A stretch of 64,000 nucleotides of DNA, from positions 372,001 to 436,000 of the forward strand of contig JAACMV010000024.1 in assembly GCA_010909725.1 (NCBI GenBank), in the 5' to 3' direction. A model generated the notes under the pieces. The model saw only the letters and a list, made by a program, of their open reading frames with translations. It ran no database searches and was not told the origin of the DNA. This stretch comes from Picochlorum sp. 'celeri'. Lineage: Eukaryota > Chlorophyta > Trebouxiophyceae. Both the position numbers and the translations under genes were made by a program. Shown piece after piece: positions 21,890 through 33,669 of the stretch. The first letter of the stretch is position 1, and each line of letters begins with the position of its first letter.

Positions 21890-22055
21890 TGTCCCTCTTC
21901 TATGCGGTAGGGTTGTCTGAGCAACTCAAACCCCTGTTTGTTCTTCCATATATAAAACAAATACGTATTCAAGTACTGATGGATTGAAAATTATAAACAA
22001 CAGGTATTGCGAGAAAGATGATACGGTAGATTTTGAAATCGAACAACATGATCAT

Positions 22056-22069
22056 GATGGGTACCCATC
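22056..22069. repeat. 14-bp perfect palindrome in a divergent promoter
   Basis: GATGGGTACCCATC lies between the divergent TBC gene and the 375-residue plastid-lineage gene, about 115 bp upstream of the latter. CATGATCATG lies directly before it. Confidence 0.7.
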
Positions 22070-22182
22070 TCCTAAAGCACAAGATAAGGTTGAATGAATG
22101 CATGCGACTCTGGGACAATGTACTATTTTATAATCAAGTATTCATTAGTAATAGGTATTTACGTATTTAGTGGATCAGTTCA

Positions 22183-23310
22183 ATGACACATATGGTCAGT
22201 GCCGCCAGGTCGTGCCTTCCCAGCAAGAAGCATACTTGGAACGCTGCTAGAGCATCATACGTACGAGGTCCACGGTGTTTGTTTGGAAAAAGAATCCATC
22301 AAACATTATCAGGAAGCATCGAATCAGTTAGATGTCAATCTGCAGATGCCGAGCATTCCAGATACCTACGGGTACATGGGGCTGTCGTTGAGGGTCTCGA
22401 AGTTATGCCCGCTCTTGTCAGTGTACTTCAAGCTCTGGGAGGTACTTTGATAGATCCTGCTGATAGAAGTGATATGAATCCATTACTGATCCCCATAGTA
22501 AAAAACAGCGATGGCTCAGTGGTGGCAATGCTTCGCCTGCCACAGACTCGGTCTGTTCAAGAGATGGCAGTGGTGAAAACGAGACCTCAGTCTACATATA
22601 TCCAGCTTCTGGCTCGTCGTGCGGATGAATTTATCCATAGAGCAATGGCAGAAGAAGATTGGAATAATGCACAGATGGGTATATCTGACAGGCCCATTGC
22701 AACAGCAGCTGGAGAATATGGTGCTGCTTTGTATGAACAGAACAGTGTGGCGACCAGTGGACTTCCTTCACTGAACGCGTACCTAGCGAGGAAAGTAGGA
22801 ATGTTTCTAGATGTATGTGAAGAATTAGTTCAGGCGCACCTTGATAAGGGTGATCCCATGAGCGGTCTGATCACTGCCGAGTGGTACATGAGAGATGGAC
22901 AATTTCCCAACTGGGGCAAACCCTACGAGTACGTTTCTGATCTCATGATTTCGACAATGAATAGAAAAGAGGAAGGGAGGGATATAGCTCGATTGGCTTT
23001 GAAGACGCCATGGTGGACGCTGGAGAAGGGATTCGAGCACATCAAAGCTACCAGTGGATTAACAGGAGATGCAGATTCTATTCGCAAAACTCTCCTGGAG
23101 CAGGAAGAGATGGCTAATGTTGGGGCCTTGCAAGGAAAATACAAGACCAATCCAAAATCAAATGAAGAAGAAAGAATCGAAGAAGCGTCGCACTTGTTGA
23201 ATAAAGTGGTTGCAGGAGAATGCTCCTGGGCAGATATTAGACCTGAATTGGAGGCAAAATATGAGCTGGCTGGACTCATTGATATGGCCAGATTCATCGC
23301 AATAATTTAA
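22183..23310 (+). CDS. conserved plastid-lineage protein of unknown function
   Basis: 375 residues, single exon, ATG 22183 (22192 also possible). The first 60 residues are rich in Ser, Arg and Lys and poor in acids, like a transit peptide. The body has blocks I associate with an uncharacterised family of plant and algal plastid proteins: GLEVMPALVSVLQALGGTLI, NPLLIPIVKNSDGSVVAMLR, YIQLLARRADEFIHRAMAEE, ALKTPWWTLEKGF and the C-terminal KYELAGLIDMARFI. No transmembrane segment or known catalytic motif is visible; it is helical and soluble-looking. The function is unknown to me; the family link rests on memory and needs a search. Confidence 0.6.
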   Translation: MTHMVSAARSCLPSKKHTWNAARASYVRGPRCLFGKRIHQTLSGSIESVRCQSADAEHSRYLRVHGAVVEGLEVMPALVSVLQALGGTLIDPADRSDMNPLLIPIVKNSDGSVVAMLRLPQTRSVQEMAVVKTRPQSTYIQLLARRADEFIHRAMAEEDWNNAQMGISDRPIATAAGEYGAALYEQNSVATSGLPSLNAYLARKVGMFLDVCEELVQAHLDKGDPMSGLITAEWYMRDGQFPNWGKPYEYVSDLMISTMNRKEEGRDIARLALKTPWWTLEKGFEHIKATSGLTGDADSIRKTLLEQEEMANVGALQGKYKTNPKSNEEERIEEASHLLNKVVAGECSWADIRPELEAKYELAGLIDMARFIAII

Positions 23311-23653
23311 TATCATGTTGATTATGATATCATAATACGTTCACGACCGGAGCTCTCATATGGGATCCTGGCGCCCTGCCAAGGCGCCCACGTCTCCATC
23401 TCAAACGGTTTGAAATGACATCTTTGAACATCATCGTCACCCAATTCACAATGCATTATACCTAAAACATCAAAAGATTGATATTTATAGTAAATATACT
23501 ATATACGTATACGTAAAACCACAAATAGACAGGACTGTGGAAACCCAACGCGAGACTGTCAAACCCAACCGCACGACAACAACTTCAATCATATCTTTCA
23601 GCTACCAAGATGTATGCATCAAAAGGTGCGATATAATAGTATTAAAATCAAAC
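23311..23653. other. spacer with a 16-bp perfect palindrome just after the stop
   Basis: ATTATGATATCATAAT (23321-23336) begins 11 nt after the TAA of the 375-residue gene and is nested with TATCAT...ATGATA. A GC-rich patch with two GGCGCC hexamers follows (about 23368-23391). The open frame of the next gene reaches back to 23537, but only with a non-ATG start. Confidence 0.6.
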
Positions 23654-24319
23654 ATGTACCATACATTGCCCTATCTGTGGCCATTGAGTAAAACTAGCCG
23701 ATCTGTCACTGCAGTGATTTCGAAAACCTGCCGATCGCTGGTGAAGCGAGGAAGGAGACTGCTCAGATCAAGACGAGCACAGGTATCAAAGATGTCATAT
23801 TTCTCTGGAAAAAGACAACAGCAGATTATTTTGGAGCAGATTGAGGCCTTATGCCCAAAGTTCAAGGGTGACGCCCACGTCGACGAGCAACTGTCTCGAG
23901 ATTTTCAATCCAAAGTCGCTATTCAGGAAGATACAGGTTGTATCGGCACGGACCAAGATGCTGTTATGCAATGCAATGGCAAAGACGATGGCTTCACGTT
24001 TGCGACCCCTCACAATCAGGATACCTACCCCGAGTTACCAACCTGGTGGAACACCAAGCAGCCAAACAACAACAAACAACAGGATCATTCGGTCAGCGAT
24101 ATGCAAGATGTGTGTTCCATCCACGATAAGGAAAATATCAATCCCAATACACCAGGCGGTGCATTGAAAAAGATGCGTACCGCCATGGATGCAGACACTG
24201 CATGCTGGGGACCAGTGAAACGAAGCAGACCAAAGAAATCATGCATTGATCCAATGGATTGTTCACCAACAATTCAGAGGAAGAAAATAAGAGTCCGCCG
24301 TACTCTCATGGAATTGTGA
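23654..24319 (+). CDS. hypothetical protein, possibly a nuclear/cell-cycle regulator
   Basis: 222 residues from the first ATG (23654); the open frame extends to 23537 without an ATG, and 23792 (MSYFSGKRQQQ) is a possible later start. Very basic N-terminus (SLVKRGRRLLRSRRAQ), a predicted helix (QQQIILEQIEALCPKF), a low-complexity Gln/Asn middle, then DKENINPNTPGGALKKMR, KRSRPKKS and KKIRVRRTLMEL at the end. KEN (a destruction-box-like degron in DKENINPN) and the basic clusters suggest a nuclear protein degraded by the APC/C, but this is inference from short motifs only. No family recognised. Confidence 0.5.
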   Translation: MYHTLPYLWPLSKTSRSVTAVISKTCRSLVKRGRRLLRSRRAQVSKMSYFSGKRQQQIILEQIEALCPKFKGDAHVDEQLSRDFQSKVAIQEDTGCIGTDQDAVMQCNGKDDGFTFATPHNQDTYPELPTWWNTKQPNNNKQQDHSVSDMQDVCSIHDKENINPNTPGGALKKMRTAMDADTACWGPVKRSRPKKSCIDPMDCSPTIQRKKIRVRRTLMEL

Positions 24320-24628
24320 TCGGTACAGAGATCAATATATGATATAGATAGTACTATCTCTGAGGCACAGACATTGATATGAGTTTGCACGCATGTTGAA
24401 ATTTGAAATTGCGGGGGCGCCTTCCGAGTACAGATTTCAAATGAGCACTAGAAAACAAATGGCTACTATGGTCTATACTCATCCTGATAAATTGTTATTT
24501 TCTGATTTTAAAACGTAGTATAGACATACGTGTGGATATACACCCATACCATGTCTGATTTGGGATCCTTGGGCTTGAAATCGCATGACGAGGTGCGTTG
24601 ATCGTTTTCCAATCGCATATACCTTGGC
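24320..24628. other. spacer with a 14-bp perfect palindrome after the stop
   Basis: AGATAGTACTATCT (24346-24359) begins 26 nt after the stop at 24319 and is flanked by a wider AGAGAT/ATCTCT pair (24328 and 24354). A GGGGCGCC patch is at about 24413. An ATG at 24551 opens a short frame (MSDLGSLGLKSHDE) followed by GTGCGT that could be a small first exon of ORC4, but the phase does not fit, so I leave it out. Confidence 0.55.
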
Positions 24629-26600
24629 ATGTGCAGTAACTATTCATCAATATCAATGCAGAGATTGCTTTTGCGTGCTGTTGAAGAGGGGGATGAGGGA
24701 AACAGCCCTGACAAGGAGGATGATCTGGCACAGAAGAGGACGGGAACGTTGCGAACGAGATCGTCGACTCGAAGAAAATTACAGATGGAAATGAACCAAG
24801 AGAATGAATTGGTGAATATTGGTGAGGAATCTGTGGAGCCGGTGTTTTCTCGCAGAGGGAAGAGAGATAGAAAAGCACTCAACGAGGCGAATACAAGGAC
24901 GAGCCAGGTGCAGGCACGTTCGAGCACTGTTGGCAAGAGGAAAATGCGAGGAGGGCGTCTATCCGATGCACATGATATCGCTGTAGTAGAGGAAGGTGAA
25001 GGACAGGGAAAGCCTTTGACAAAGATGCGCAGTGTGAAGAAGCGGGCTGCTAGGAAGGACGAGGAAACTGTTATAGAATCCAGTGTCCTGTCAGAGAGAG
25101 ATGCCATGATGGTCAGAGAATCTGATGATGAAGATATCTGTATAGACGATGCAGATGTACCGCAGACTGATGAGCACATTGTTCCTTCCCCTGAACCTGT
25201 CCATCGTCACAAATCTGTTTGCCATGATGTGGGCAGCAGAGAGCACATGTGTCGGTGGCTGACGAAAAGCCTGGCACATCCTTTGAGCATGGAAGCAAAA
25301 AGTGCATGTATTCGACCTTCACTGCAAAAAGCTGTCGATTTCATCCAAGAAAACGTGAGGAATACGATTGAGAAATCGTTCAATAACTCAATTTTGGTCA
25401 TTGGAGCTCCAGGCTCGGGAAAAAGCTTGGCAGTCTCACGAGTATGCATGCAGGTTGATGAAGAATGGAACACGGACAAAGATGATCCACAGGTTGGAAT
25501 TGTTAGACTATCTGGATGGGCATTCTCGGACGAAAAGGCCTCTTTCAGAGAAATAGCACGGCAGTTGTGTGAAAAGTTACATTTGGACTTTGTCCAGACA
25601 GCTTCATACGGAGAAAATATTCAGTTCCTTCTGGCAGTTCTCAAAGCTCTTGCCGAATCCAACAAATCAGCACTTTTCATTCTAGAAGACTTTGACTTGT
25701 TTGCACACAGCAATAAGCAAACATTCTTATACTGTCTCTTAGATTCGCTGCAAAAGAGCCATGCACAGGCCATGGTGATTGGGACAACGTGCAGATACGA
25801 TTGCCTCAATCTCCTGGAAAAGAGAGTAAAGTCTAGATTTAGTCATAGAAATGTCATATTGACGCCACCAATATCCACTGGAGATTGTCAAGACAAGAAT
25901 AGCAATGGTGATGCTGAGGATGGAGCATTAGCCATCTTGGAGTCCATGCTCCAACTCCCAGAGAAGGAATATCCCCAAACCAGTGCGGCGCGGAAGCATA
26001 ATAAAAAGGTTCATGAGGCTGTCCATCACGCCAAGGTGTCTCAAGAAATGTCGAAATTCTTAGAATCCTCAAACAGCTTGCGCCAGATTGCCAACATTGC
26101 CACAAAAGCAATCGCCATGTACTGCACGCAGGCAAAGTCCACTCTATCTTCAGACATGATCCTCAAAGCATTCAATGCGGTCAAAACAAAGTCACTTCAT
26201 GGGTATGTACCGCGTATATCCCGGCTGAGCGTCCTGGACTTGACAGTTCTTGTGTCTGCCTACAAGGCACACACATCTCGTGCTGATGGGCTTTTGAACT
26301 TTGAAATGATCCACCATGAGTTCCGATCATATGCTACATCGGGAGATCACGTAGACAATTATTCCAAAGCAGCAGCAAGCAAGGCGTTTGAGCACTCATA
26401 TCCCAGGGAATAATAACCTTTTCAGAGAGAGATCAGGCCCTCTCTGCCGGAGAGATAGAACTTTGCCTCAGTCCTACTCCAAATCACCCGACAGGAGTTT
26501 GATCGAAGGATTGAAATTCCACAAGCAATGCCCGATGAGACTGAGAGAATGGTGCACAAAGGAAGGAGGACCGCGGATTGACTGCACATCATTCCTGTAA
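24629..26600 (+). CDS. ORC4: origin recognition complex subunit 4, two apparent deletions near the 3' end
   Basis: AAA+ subunit of the complex that marks replication origins. ATG 24629 (24656 is an alternative). A 190-residue charged N-terminal extension precedes the ATPase core: Walker A LVIGAPGSGKSLAVSRVC, Walker B region ALFILEDFDLFAH, then MVIGTTCRYDCLNLLEKRVK with SRFSHR, all typical of ORC4. The winged-helix part (GYVPRISRLSVLDLTVLVSA) runs into a stop at 26413 if read straight; two missing bases (near 26398 and 26505) restore the family ending, HKQCPMRLREWC, with the stop at 26600. The Walker B acidic pair reads E-D rather than the usual D-E. Confidence 0.9.
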
Positions 26601-26609
26601 AAGATGAGT

Positions 26610-26629
26610 CCAGACTCAACCGAGTCTGG
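26610..26629. repeat. hairpin downstream of ORC4
   Basis: CCAGACTC (26610-26617), loop AACC, GAGTCTGG (26622-26629). It starts 9 nt after the ORC4 stop, between ORC4 and the co-directional TPI gene. Confidence 0.75.
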
Positions 26630-26763
26630 GATGGATACTCGAGTCGATCACTCCAACGCACGCTGTAATAAAACCATATACTACTTCACCATATAGAAAT
26701 ATCGTTTATTTATTTCCAAGAAAGGAATCAGAGCATCTACACGGATATTCTTGGTGCGACGAT

Positions 26764-27901
<1,138 letters not shown>

Positions 27902-27962
27902 ATTTTCCATCCTTTTTCAGTCTTGTTCAATACTTGATACAATTTCTATGTAATTGACATGA

Positions 27963-28375
27963 TCAACCCATCACCAGTTTCAGAAATATCACCAGAAATA
28001 TTCAACACACACAGTGGCATTCTCATATACGTGGCAGCATGCAACCGTCCCTATAATCTGATGCTTCAACGCCCCAGGACCCTCTCCTATAGAATTCTGA
28101 CCCAACTGAGAAAACCCCCATCCATCTACAACCACACACATGGATGCCATCAGGACTACACACAACCACCCTGCAACCCAAAGAGGAAGAAGAACAATCC
28201 CACGTACATTTCTCGAGAACACGCTTCTCATTCAGAATAGCACCCGCATTAAATAATAATAAAGCACCCTGTAGCTCATATGAGAGACAATCATACAGCT
28301 CATAGACACAAGGAGGTGTTGTTGGGATCACACAAAGAGACAAACCTGTAACAGAGTCCACAGAGACATTGTCAT
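27963..28375 (-). CDS. YOS1/IER3IP1 small ER-Golgi membrane protein, three short exons
   Basis: Small membrane protein needed for COPII vesicle traffic between ER and Golgi. Exon 1 (28346-28375) codes MTMSLWTLLQ; exon 2 (28208-28267) GALLLFNAGAILNEKRVLEK; exon 3 (27963-28125) GWGFSQLGQNSIGEGPGALK and a hydrophobic tail with YMRMPLCVLNIF. The two hydrophobic ends and the GWG motif match YOS1 residue by residue, and all splice sites are GT-AG. In exon 3 one base is extra near 28036 and one missing near 27989; without them the last helix ends at a TGA at 27963. Too short for simple ORF calling, so easily missed. Confidence 0.88.
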
Positions 28376-28706
28376 CCTAACGATCAGTCATTATCAATTC
28401 AAAAGACAACGTCTCTGGTACCAAACACGTGCTCGTCCTAGCCTGGCCTCTGACTATTTTTAATCTATCCATTTACGGCATATATCTATTTATCGATGGA
28501 TCCGCCATCCACATCGCCATGATGATTAGATCGGGATCCACCTGATTGCCATATCTTTAAACAGTTGATAGAAACTATTGTGAGTTGTCCACTAGCACGA
28601 GAGCAATCAGTTGACTACCGTTCCAGTGACATTGCTGCGTTGCATTCAATCGTTCCTTCGTTTATTCGACTGACTCACTCGGTATTTAACCAGATACAGT
28701 ATCACT
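28376..28706. other. divergent promoter region of YOS1 and the PA2G4-like gene
   Basis: No gene seen. It contains GGATCC sites and short inverted repeats (for example GATGG-ATCCG-CCATC near 28496), none striking on its own. Confidence 0.45.
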
Positions 28707-30067
28707 ATGTCTGATTATGAATATGATCAAGAGGTATGAGGGGTATCGATGGGTGTGGTGGCTGCACGGCACCGTTGGAAATGCCATGGACTCATTCGAT
28801 TATGACGTGTATGTCTGCAGAGTCTTGATGAGGGTCTTGATAACCCAGATGTTGTGACTAAATACAAAGCTGCAGCCAAAATTGTGAACAGTACGTTGCT
28901 GATGAGGGTGGCAGACGGGTTTCATGAGGTGTCGGCGACTGCGAGCGATGTGACGAATGACACGGTGTTTGTTATGTGTAGATGCAATTGCTGCTGTTGT
29001 TGAGAAATGCAAGGCAGGGGCCAAGGTTGTGGACTTGTGCGATGCTGGGGATTCTTTTGTGACTGAGTAGGTTGCTGAGTGGGGTTGAGTTGATGGATGC
29101 CTGTACTATAATGCATGTGTGTGTGTGTCATGTAGGCATGTCGCCAAGGAGTTTAAAGGAAAGGATATCGAAAAGGGTATTTCTGTTCCAACCTGTATAT
29201 CTGTGAATCATTGCGTGGGACACTTTTCTCCTTTGAATGACTGTACTCAGGAGCTCAAGGACGGGGGATATGGTGAAGATTGGACTTGGGAATGCCACAT
29301 TGATGGGTACACTGTGCAGGCGGCCCATACAGTTGTTGTTCAGAGTGGTGATGCACCAATTACTGGTAGAGCTGCTGATGTCATGCAAGCCACCTCGATG
29401 TGCTATGAGGCTGCTGCTCGTTTGATAAAGCCTGGGAAAAAGGTGGCTTGACGTTGCTCCAGTGCTAGCAAAGATTGCAGAGGCGTATGGCTGCAACCAC
29501 ATAGAGGGGGTCATGGTCCGAACCAGATGTCGCGATTTATCATCGATGCCGGTAAGGTGGTGTTGAAACAGACCTCAGCCAGACCAGAGGGTGGAAGATG
29601 AGGAGTTTGAGGAGGGTGAGGTTTACTCCATTGACATGATTGTGTCTACAGGGGACGGAAAGCCAAAGATGGCTGATGAAGAAGGAAACAACTGTTTTCA
29701 AGCGTGCATTAGAAACCCAATATCAACTCAAGATTAAGGCTTCTAAGATTGTTTGCCGAGATTAATAAAAAGTACCCAACCATGCTGTTCTCCTCTCAGA
29801 GGCATCGATGGTACCGCTGGAAAGACCCGTTTGGACTTGCAGACTGTTTGAATCATGGACTCTTGCACGCCTTCCCAGTAACGTATGAGAAGGAGGAGGA
29901 TTGGTGGCTCAGGTGAAGGGAACCTTTTGTTGATGCCCAATGGAAGTGACAGACTGAACCAATTCCCACAGCAGACTGGCCAATCCGACAAGTCAGTGGA
30001 TGATGAAGAGATCAAGGCTCTGTTGTCCACATCATTGAAGAAGAAGAAGGGCAAGAAAGGCGAATGA
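28707..30067 (+). CDS. PA2G4/EBP1-like methionine-aminopeptidase-fold protein, four exons, many single-base shifts
   Basis: EBP1 is a ribosome-associated growth regulator with an inactive aminopeptidase fold. Exons: 28707-28733, 28821-28890, 28982-29066, 29136-30067. The protein reads VVTKYKAAAKIVN, AIAAVVEKCKAGAKVVDLCD, EFKGKDIEKGISVPTCISVN, HCVGHFSPLND, HIDGYTVQAAHTVVV, GRAADVMQATSMCYEAAARL, EVYSIDMIVSTGDGKPKM, LNHGLLHAFPVTYEKEEDW, FLLMPNGSDRLNQF and a Lys-rich tail (KALLSTSLKKKKGKKGE). I count about nine single-base excesses in 29268-29800 and at least three losses in 29850-29930, nearly all in short homopolymers. Three excesses between 29268 and 29293 cancel out, leaving a garbled stretch inside an open frame. 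Confidence 0.88.
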
Positions 30068-30075
30068 AGGCTGCC

Positions 30076-30095
30076 GCTTGCTGCTGCCTGCAAGC
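30076..30095. repeat. hairpin downstream of the PA2G4-like gene
   Basis: GCTTGC (30076-30081) and GCAAGC (30090-30095) with an 8-nt loop, 9 nt after the stop. Weaker than the others in the set. Confidence 0.5.
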
Positions 30096-30195
30096 TCATG
30101 ATGGCACTCTATTCGGTCAGTAGTAGAATGCGCATGAGTCTCAAATTTTCTCACACCCACAAGACAGATGAATTACAATAATATGTAAAATTCAT

Positions 30196-30741
30196 ATGCG
30201 TAGTGGAGTACCGATGCGTATCATTTCCGCACCTGTGGGTACAAGTGAGGTCCGTGGAGACACGCATCCGTTGACAACGGGTGTATTCAATGTATACAGG
30301 GATGGTACCATGACGATGTTGTATATTGTGCAGAAAGTAGGTCATATTTGGGTGGCAAGCGCCGTCATATGGGGTCACACTGAAAACGAGGACATGTGTT
30401 GGCCTCAGACAGGGAGTGGTTTCACAGAGCAGGAATGGGAGGAGGGGTTGTTGAGCGACCGACGCTTCCAGGTTTGACTCCAAACAAAGAACAGCAGCGC
30501 AAGAGGCCTCCTATATACAAAGTATTGCTTCATAACGACGATTACAATAAGAGGGAGTATGTTGTCCAAGTTCTTCTCAAGGTTGTGGAAGGATACACTG
30601 TGGAGGATGCGTTGAATGTGATGCAAGAGGCTCATATTCATGGTTATGGCTGTAGTTATAGAGTGCTCACAGGAGAAGGCTGAGGAAACGTGCGAGGGGA
30701 TCAGGAATAGTGGCTTGCTTTGTACCATAGAGCCTAGGTGA
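30196..30741 (+). CDS. ClpS adaptor of the plastid Clp protease, 5' structure uncertain
   Basis: ClpS delivers N-degron substrates to the Clp chaperone. The core is plain: PPIYKVLLHNDDYNKREYVV, QVLLKVVEGYTVEDALNVM, QEAHIHGYAVVIECSQEKAE and GLLCTIEPR, 1:1 with plant ClpS1, including the N-D-D-Y loop and the HIHG turn. One extra G near 30647 breaks the frame within the core; the real stop is then TGA at 30739-30741. Upstream, an ATG at 30196 (or 30211) opens a leader that could be a transit peptide but is in a different frame from the core, so an intron or another indel lies between. The last 8 bp overlap the 3' end of the antisense gene. Confidence 0.85.
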
Positions 30742-33494
30742 TGTCAATTTTACAATGTAATACATTCATTTTCATCTTTATATCCGTACTAAAGTTGTAC
30801 CAACGTGAATATTGCATATTTTTGAAAAAACCTGAAACAGTTAGAGATGATGCTGATATTGAGGGGACGCGAGAGAGAATACTCGTGCGGTCAGGCAGGG
30901 ATGCTGTGGTGTTCCACAGCGTGATGTCAGATTCATCGAGAAGTTTGATTTGCACGGCGTCTCCCTGTCCAAGCAGTATAATTGCATTGATATTAGTCTC
31001 ATCCTGCATTATATTGGATGCTGTGTCGTAAGAGCCATACAAAGCCAAGGGTTCATTATATCTATAAAACATACCTTGAAAGTACACCTTCCAGTAGGAC
31101 TTCGACATCCTTTCTCACTGTGATGCACGAGTCGTCATTGTTGTCTAGAGCTCGTATATACTGATCTTCAATACTTGGAGGGTATATCTCTTGTGAACTT
31201 AGAGAGGCCAATGTGGCCAGAGCAACAAGTTCATATGCATACACGTGTGCATTGCATAGAGTCACTGGTCGTTCAAGAGGGCCACTGTACTTTGCCTGAA
31301 TCGTATTTGCTTTGACAAGGGATTCTTTTCTACATCCAACAACCTCGAGGCTTCCTGGCACGACAAGAGCATCGTTTTGAACAGAAATCTATTGCTTCAC
31401 TAGAATTGCCATGTATAGATTGCGTCCCTCCTGCCAGTGAAAATGACACCCTCAGGGGGATCACTGCGTTGGGAGACATACACATTTGAAGCGCTTGTGC
31501 TGCGTTTCGAAGAAAATTTGAATCGCTGGTGAAGCTTGCCATGGTTGTCGCGCATGCAGCGTATTCAAATTGTAAAGAATGAATCAGAAATGGTCTTGTA
31601 AGTTTCAAGCCCCATCGCTCCTTCTTCCCTGCCTGTGTTGAAGAGCAGCCTTCTAAAATGTTTTCCGAGGAATGAGATGGACTTGTCTGCTGTTAGTCCT
31701 CCCAATGGTGCTTGATTGCCATACCGAAAGAAGTGCGCCAACATTTGAGATGCTGTCACTCTCACCTAATTCAATCTCTGTACTTGATGACAGAATTGAA
31801 ATGTGTTCTAGGCATAAGTTTTGACAATCCATTTCCTAGTATGACAATTTTGATGGACGTTCCTTGCAAGACCTCCCGGCATAGAATAACTTTTGTTAGA
31901 CTATCAAGCGGGACAACTCCTCTGTGCAGTTTTGGTACTGCCTGGATGATGATGCCACCTGGACAAGTCCATGCACAGGCTTGTCAATTGAAGTTTTAGA
32001 TACTGAGGCCAGTTCTTGCATCAATTCTATTCCAACGATTGGAACTGTTGATTTCAATTCCCCAATCCAGAAAGTGGTGTTCTCAGATTCCTTTGGGAAA
32101 CATGTGGACATTGCCTTGTCATTCGAAGTCTCTCTTGTGGCAAGCATGGCATACTGGGAATTCCGTGTGAATGGATTCGAGTGCTCTATAAAACTCAATT
32201 GTATGTCCATCACATTCACTCCTTCAAAATATCGCTGCATTTGTGATTCTAATACTGAATATTCAGGAATGTCCGATTGCCATGCCAGCTTAAATGGCTC
32301 AGCTAATGTGTATATTGGCACTGCTTCGTCGACTTCATCATGATTCATTTTCTTCATGTATTCTATATTTCCAGAGACAATCATATCAGCCATCATGGCA
32401 TGCATACGAAGGACTTGCCCTGGCGTGAAGGTATTCCTACAAACATCTGGCGATGTGTCCATGTACAAATTCCCTGGGAGGAAGAGATGCTCGCCATCAA
32501 CCCTCGATGGATCACAAAATGGCGTCTGTTTCAAAGCACAGCCCTCACTTCCTCTATATACTGGTTGAGTATCGGCGATGAAATCGCCATCTATTTTGCA
32601 GGTCTCATAGCTTGGAAAGGGATGAGCAAGCCCAAACATATGGCCCATCTGGTGCACTAAGCTCGTCGGAGAATAATTTAAAGCACTCAACCTAGTGTAT
32701 ATAACTCCCAACTCCATTTTACCCGACTTGGAAAGATGAAATTTCTCATCCCCAGATTCAAACGAATCTCCATACACTGCAGAGAGTCCATTCACCTCCT
32801 CCAAATTGCATACAAAGACCACCAGGGAAGAAAATGAGTTCATCTGCCCCAATAAGTCTCTTGTAAAACCTCTATCATGGCAATTCGACTCGGTTTTCTC
32901 ATCAACATGAACGAAATACACGCCCCTACCATGCAGAGTGAAGAGCACATTTGCTCCAGCAAAAGCCTTGTTTAATGCTGCCATTTGCTTCTCCACAATT
33001 CCTTCGGTCCGGCTTTTATCAATAACTGAATATGAGTGGAGCACCCAGAATGAAATAGAGACAGAGAATTGCGACAAATTCCCCAAAATCTCCTTTCCCT
33101 CTTGTAGCGATAGTGAGGAAACCTCCTTCCCAAACAATGCTGTTTCCGCCCCAAGAGCCGAGTCTTCGTACCGATCCCTGTCATGAAGATGATTCTGACA
33201 GTCTATGTTAACGACATCATGGTCCTGGGCACCCAGCTGGGGAACTCCTTCGTCATTTCTCAAGACATCTGAATAGTGCTGCTGTTCTGACAACCTGGCG
33301 TTGGGAACGATTGCTCCAACAATAATCAGGGCGATCCCAGCCAAGATCATTGATATCCCAAGAACACCTAAAACCGATGATCTGCGGAGCCAGGCCATCC
33401 CGCAGTGGATACCTGAGCTTTGCACAAGTTGACTTGTCTCTTGCGCACCACCGGTGCCACGAGTCAAACTCATTCCCCTTCCACCTCGAGCCAT
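30734..33494 (-). CDS. membrane-anchored M43 (pappalysin-like) protein with a disrupted catalytic motif
   Basis: From ATG 33494 the first 532 codons are open (to 31896). One transmembrane helix (about 45-70, VLGVLGISMILAGIALIIVG) follows a Gly/Arg-rich start, suggesting a type II protein. The metalloprotease signature reads LVHQMGHMFGLAHPF: the three Zn-binding His are in place, but the catalytic Glu of HExxHxxGxxH is Gln (CAG). Cys spacing (CKIDGD, CALKQTPFCD, VCRNTFTPGQVLRMHAMM) fits M43. After 31896 the protein continues across several frame changes (segments LTKVILCREVLQGTSIKI, TEIELGESDSISNVGALL, YAACATTMASFTSDSN, WKVYFQGMFYRYNEPLALY) to a stop at 30734; this part is Ser/Thr-rich and I cannot name its fold. 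The ORF also extends past 33494 without an ATG. Confidence 0.65.
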
Positions 33495-33638
33495 AGAGCC
33501 ATCTTTATTTATAAACAACCATGTGATTCAAAACTAGGTATTTTCAAGGCCAAAGTCAAAGTCACAGGCTCCCTCAAACGCGCATTCAACGCTGCTTCTC
33601 CAACGGGGATGGTCACTGACAGAAAATCATACAGAACC

Positions 33639-33661
33639 TTACACGTAGTACTATGGTGTAA
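33639..33661. repeat. hairpin downstream of paladin
   Basis: TTACAC (33639-33644) and GTGTAA (33656-33661) with an 11-nt loop that itself contains TAGTACTA. It ends 8 nt from the minus-strand paladin stop, between paladin and the co-directional M43-like gene. Confidence 0.55.
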
Positions 33662-33669
33662 ATTTTATT

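Noticed and set aside
24551..24592. Small first exon of ORC4
   Set aside because: ATG and a GTGCGT donor are present, but joining to the CATGTGCAG acceptor puts a stop at the junction.
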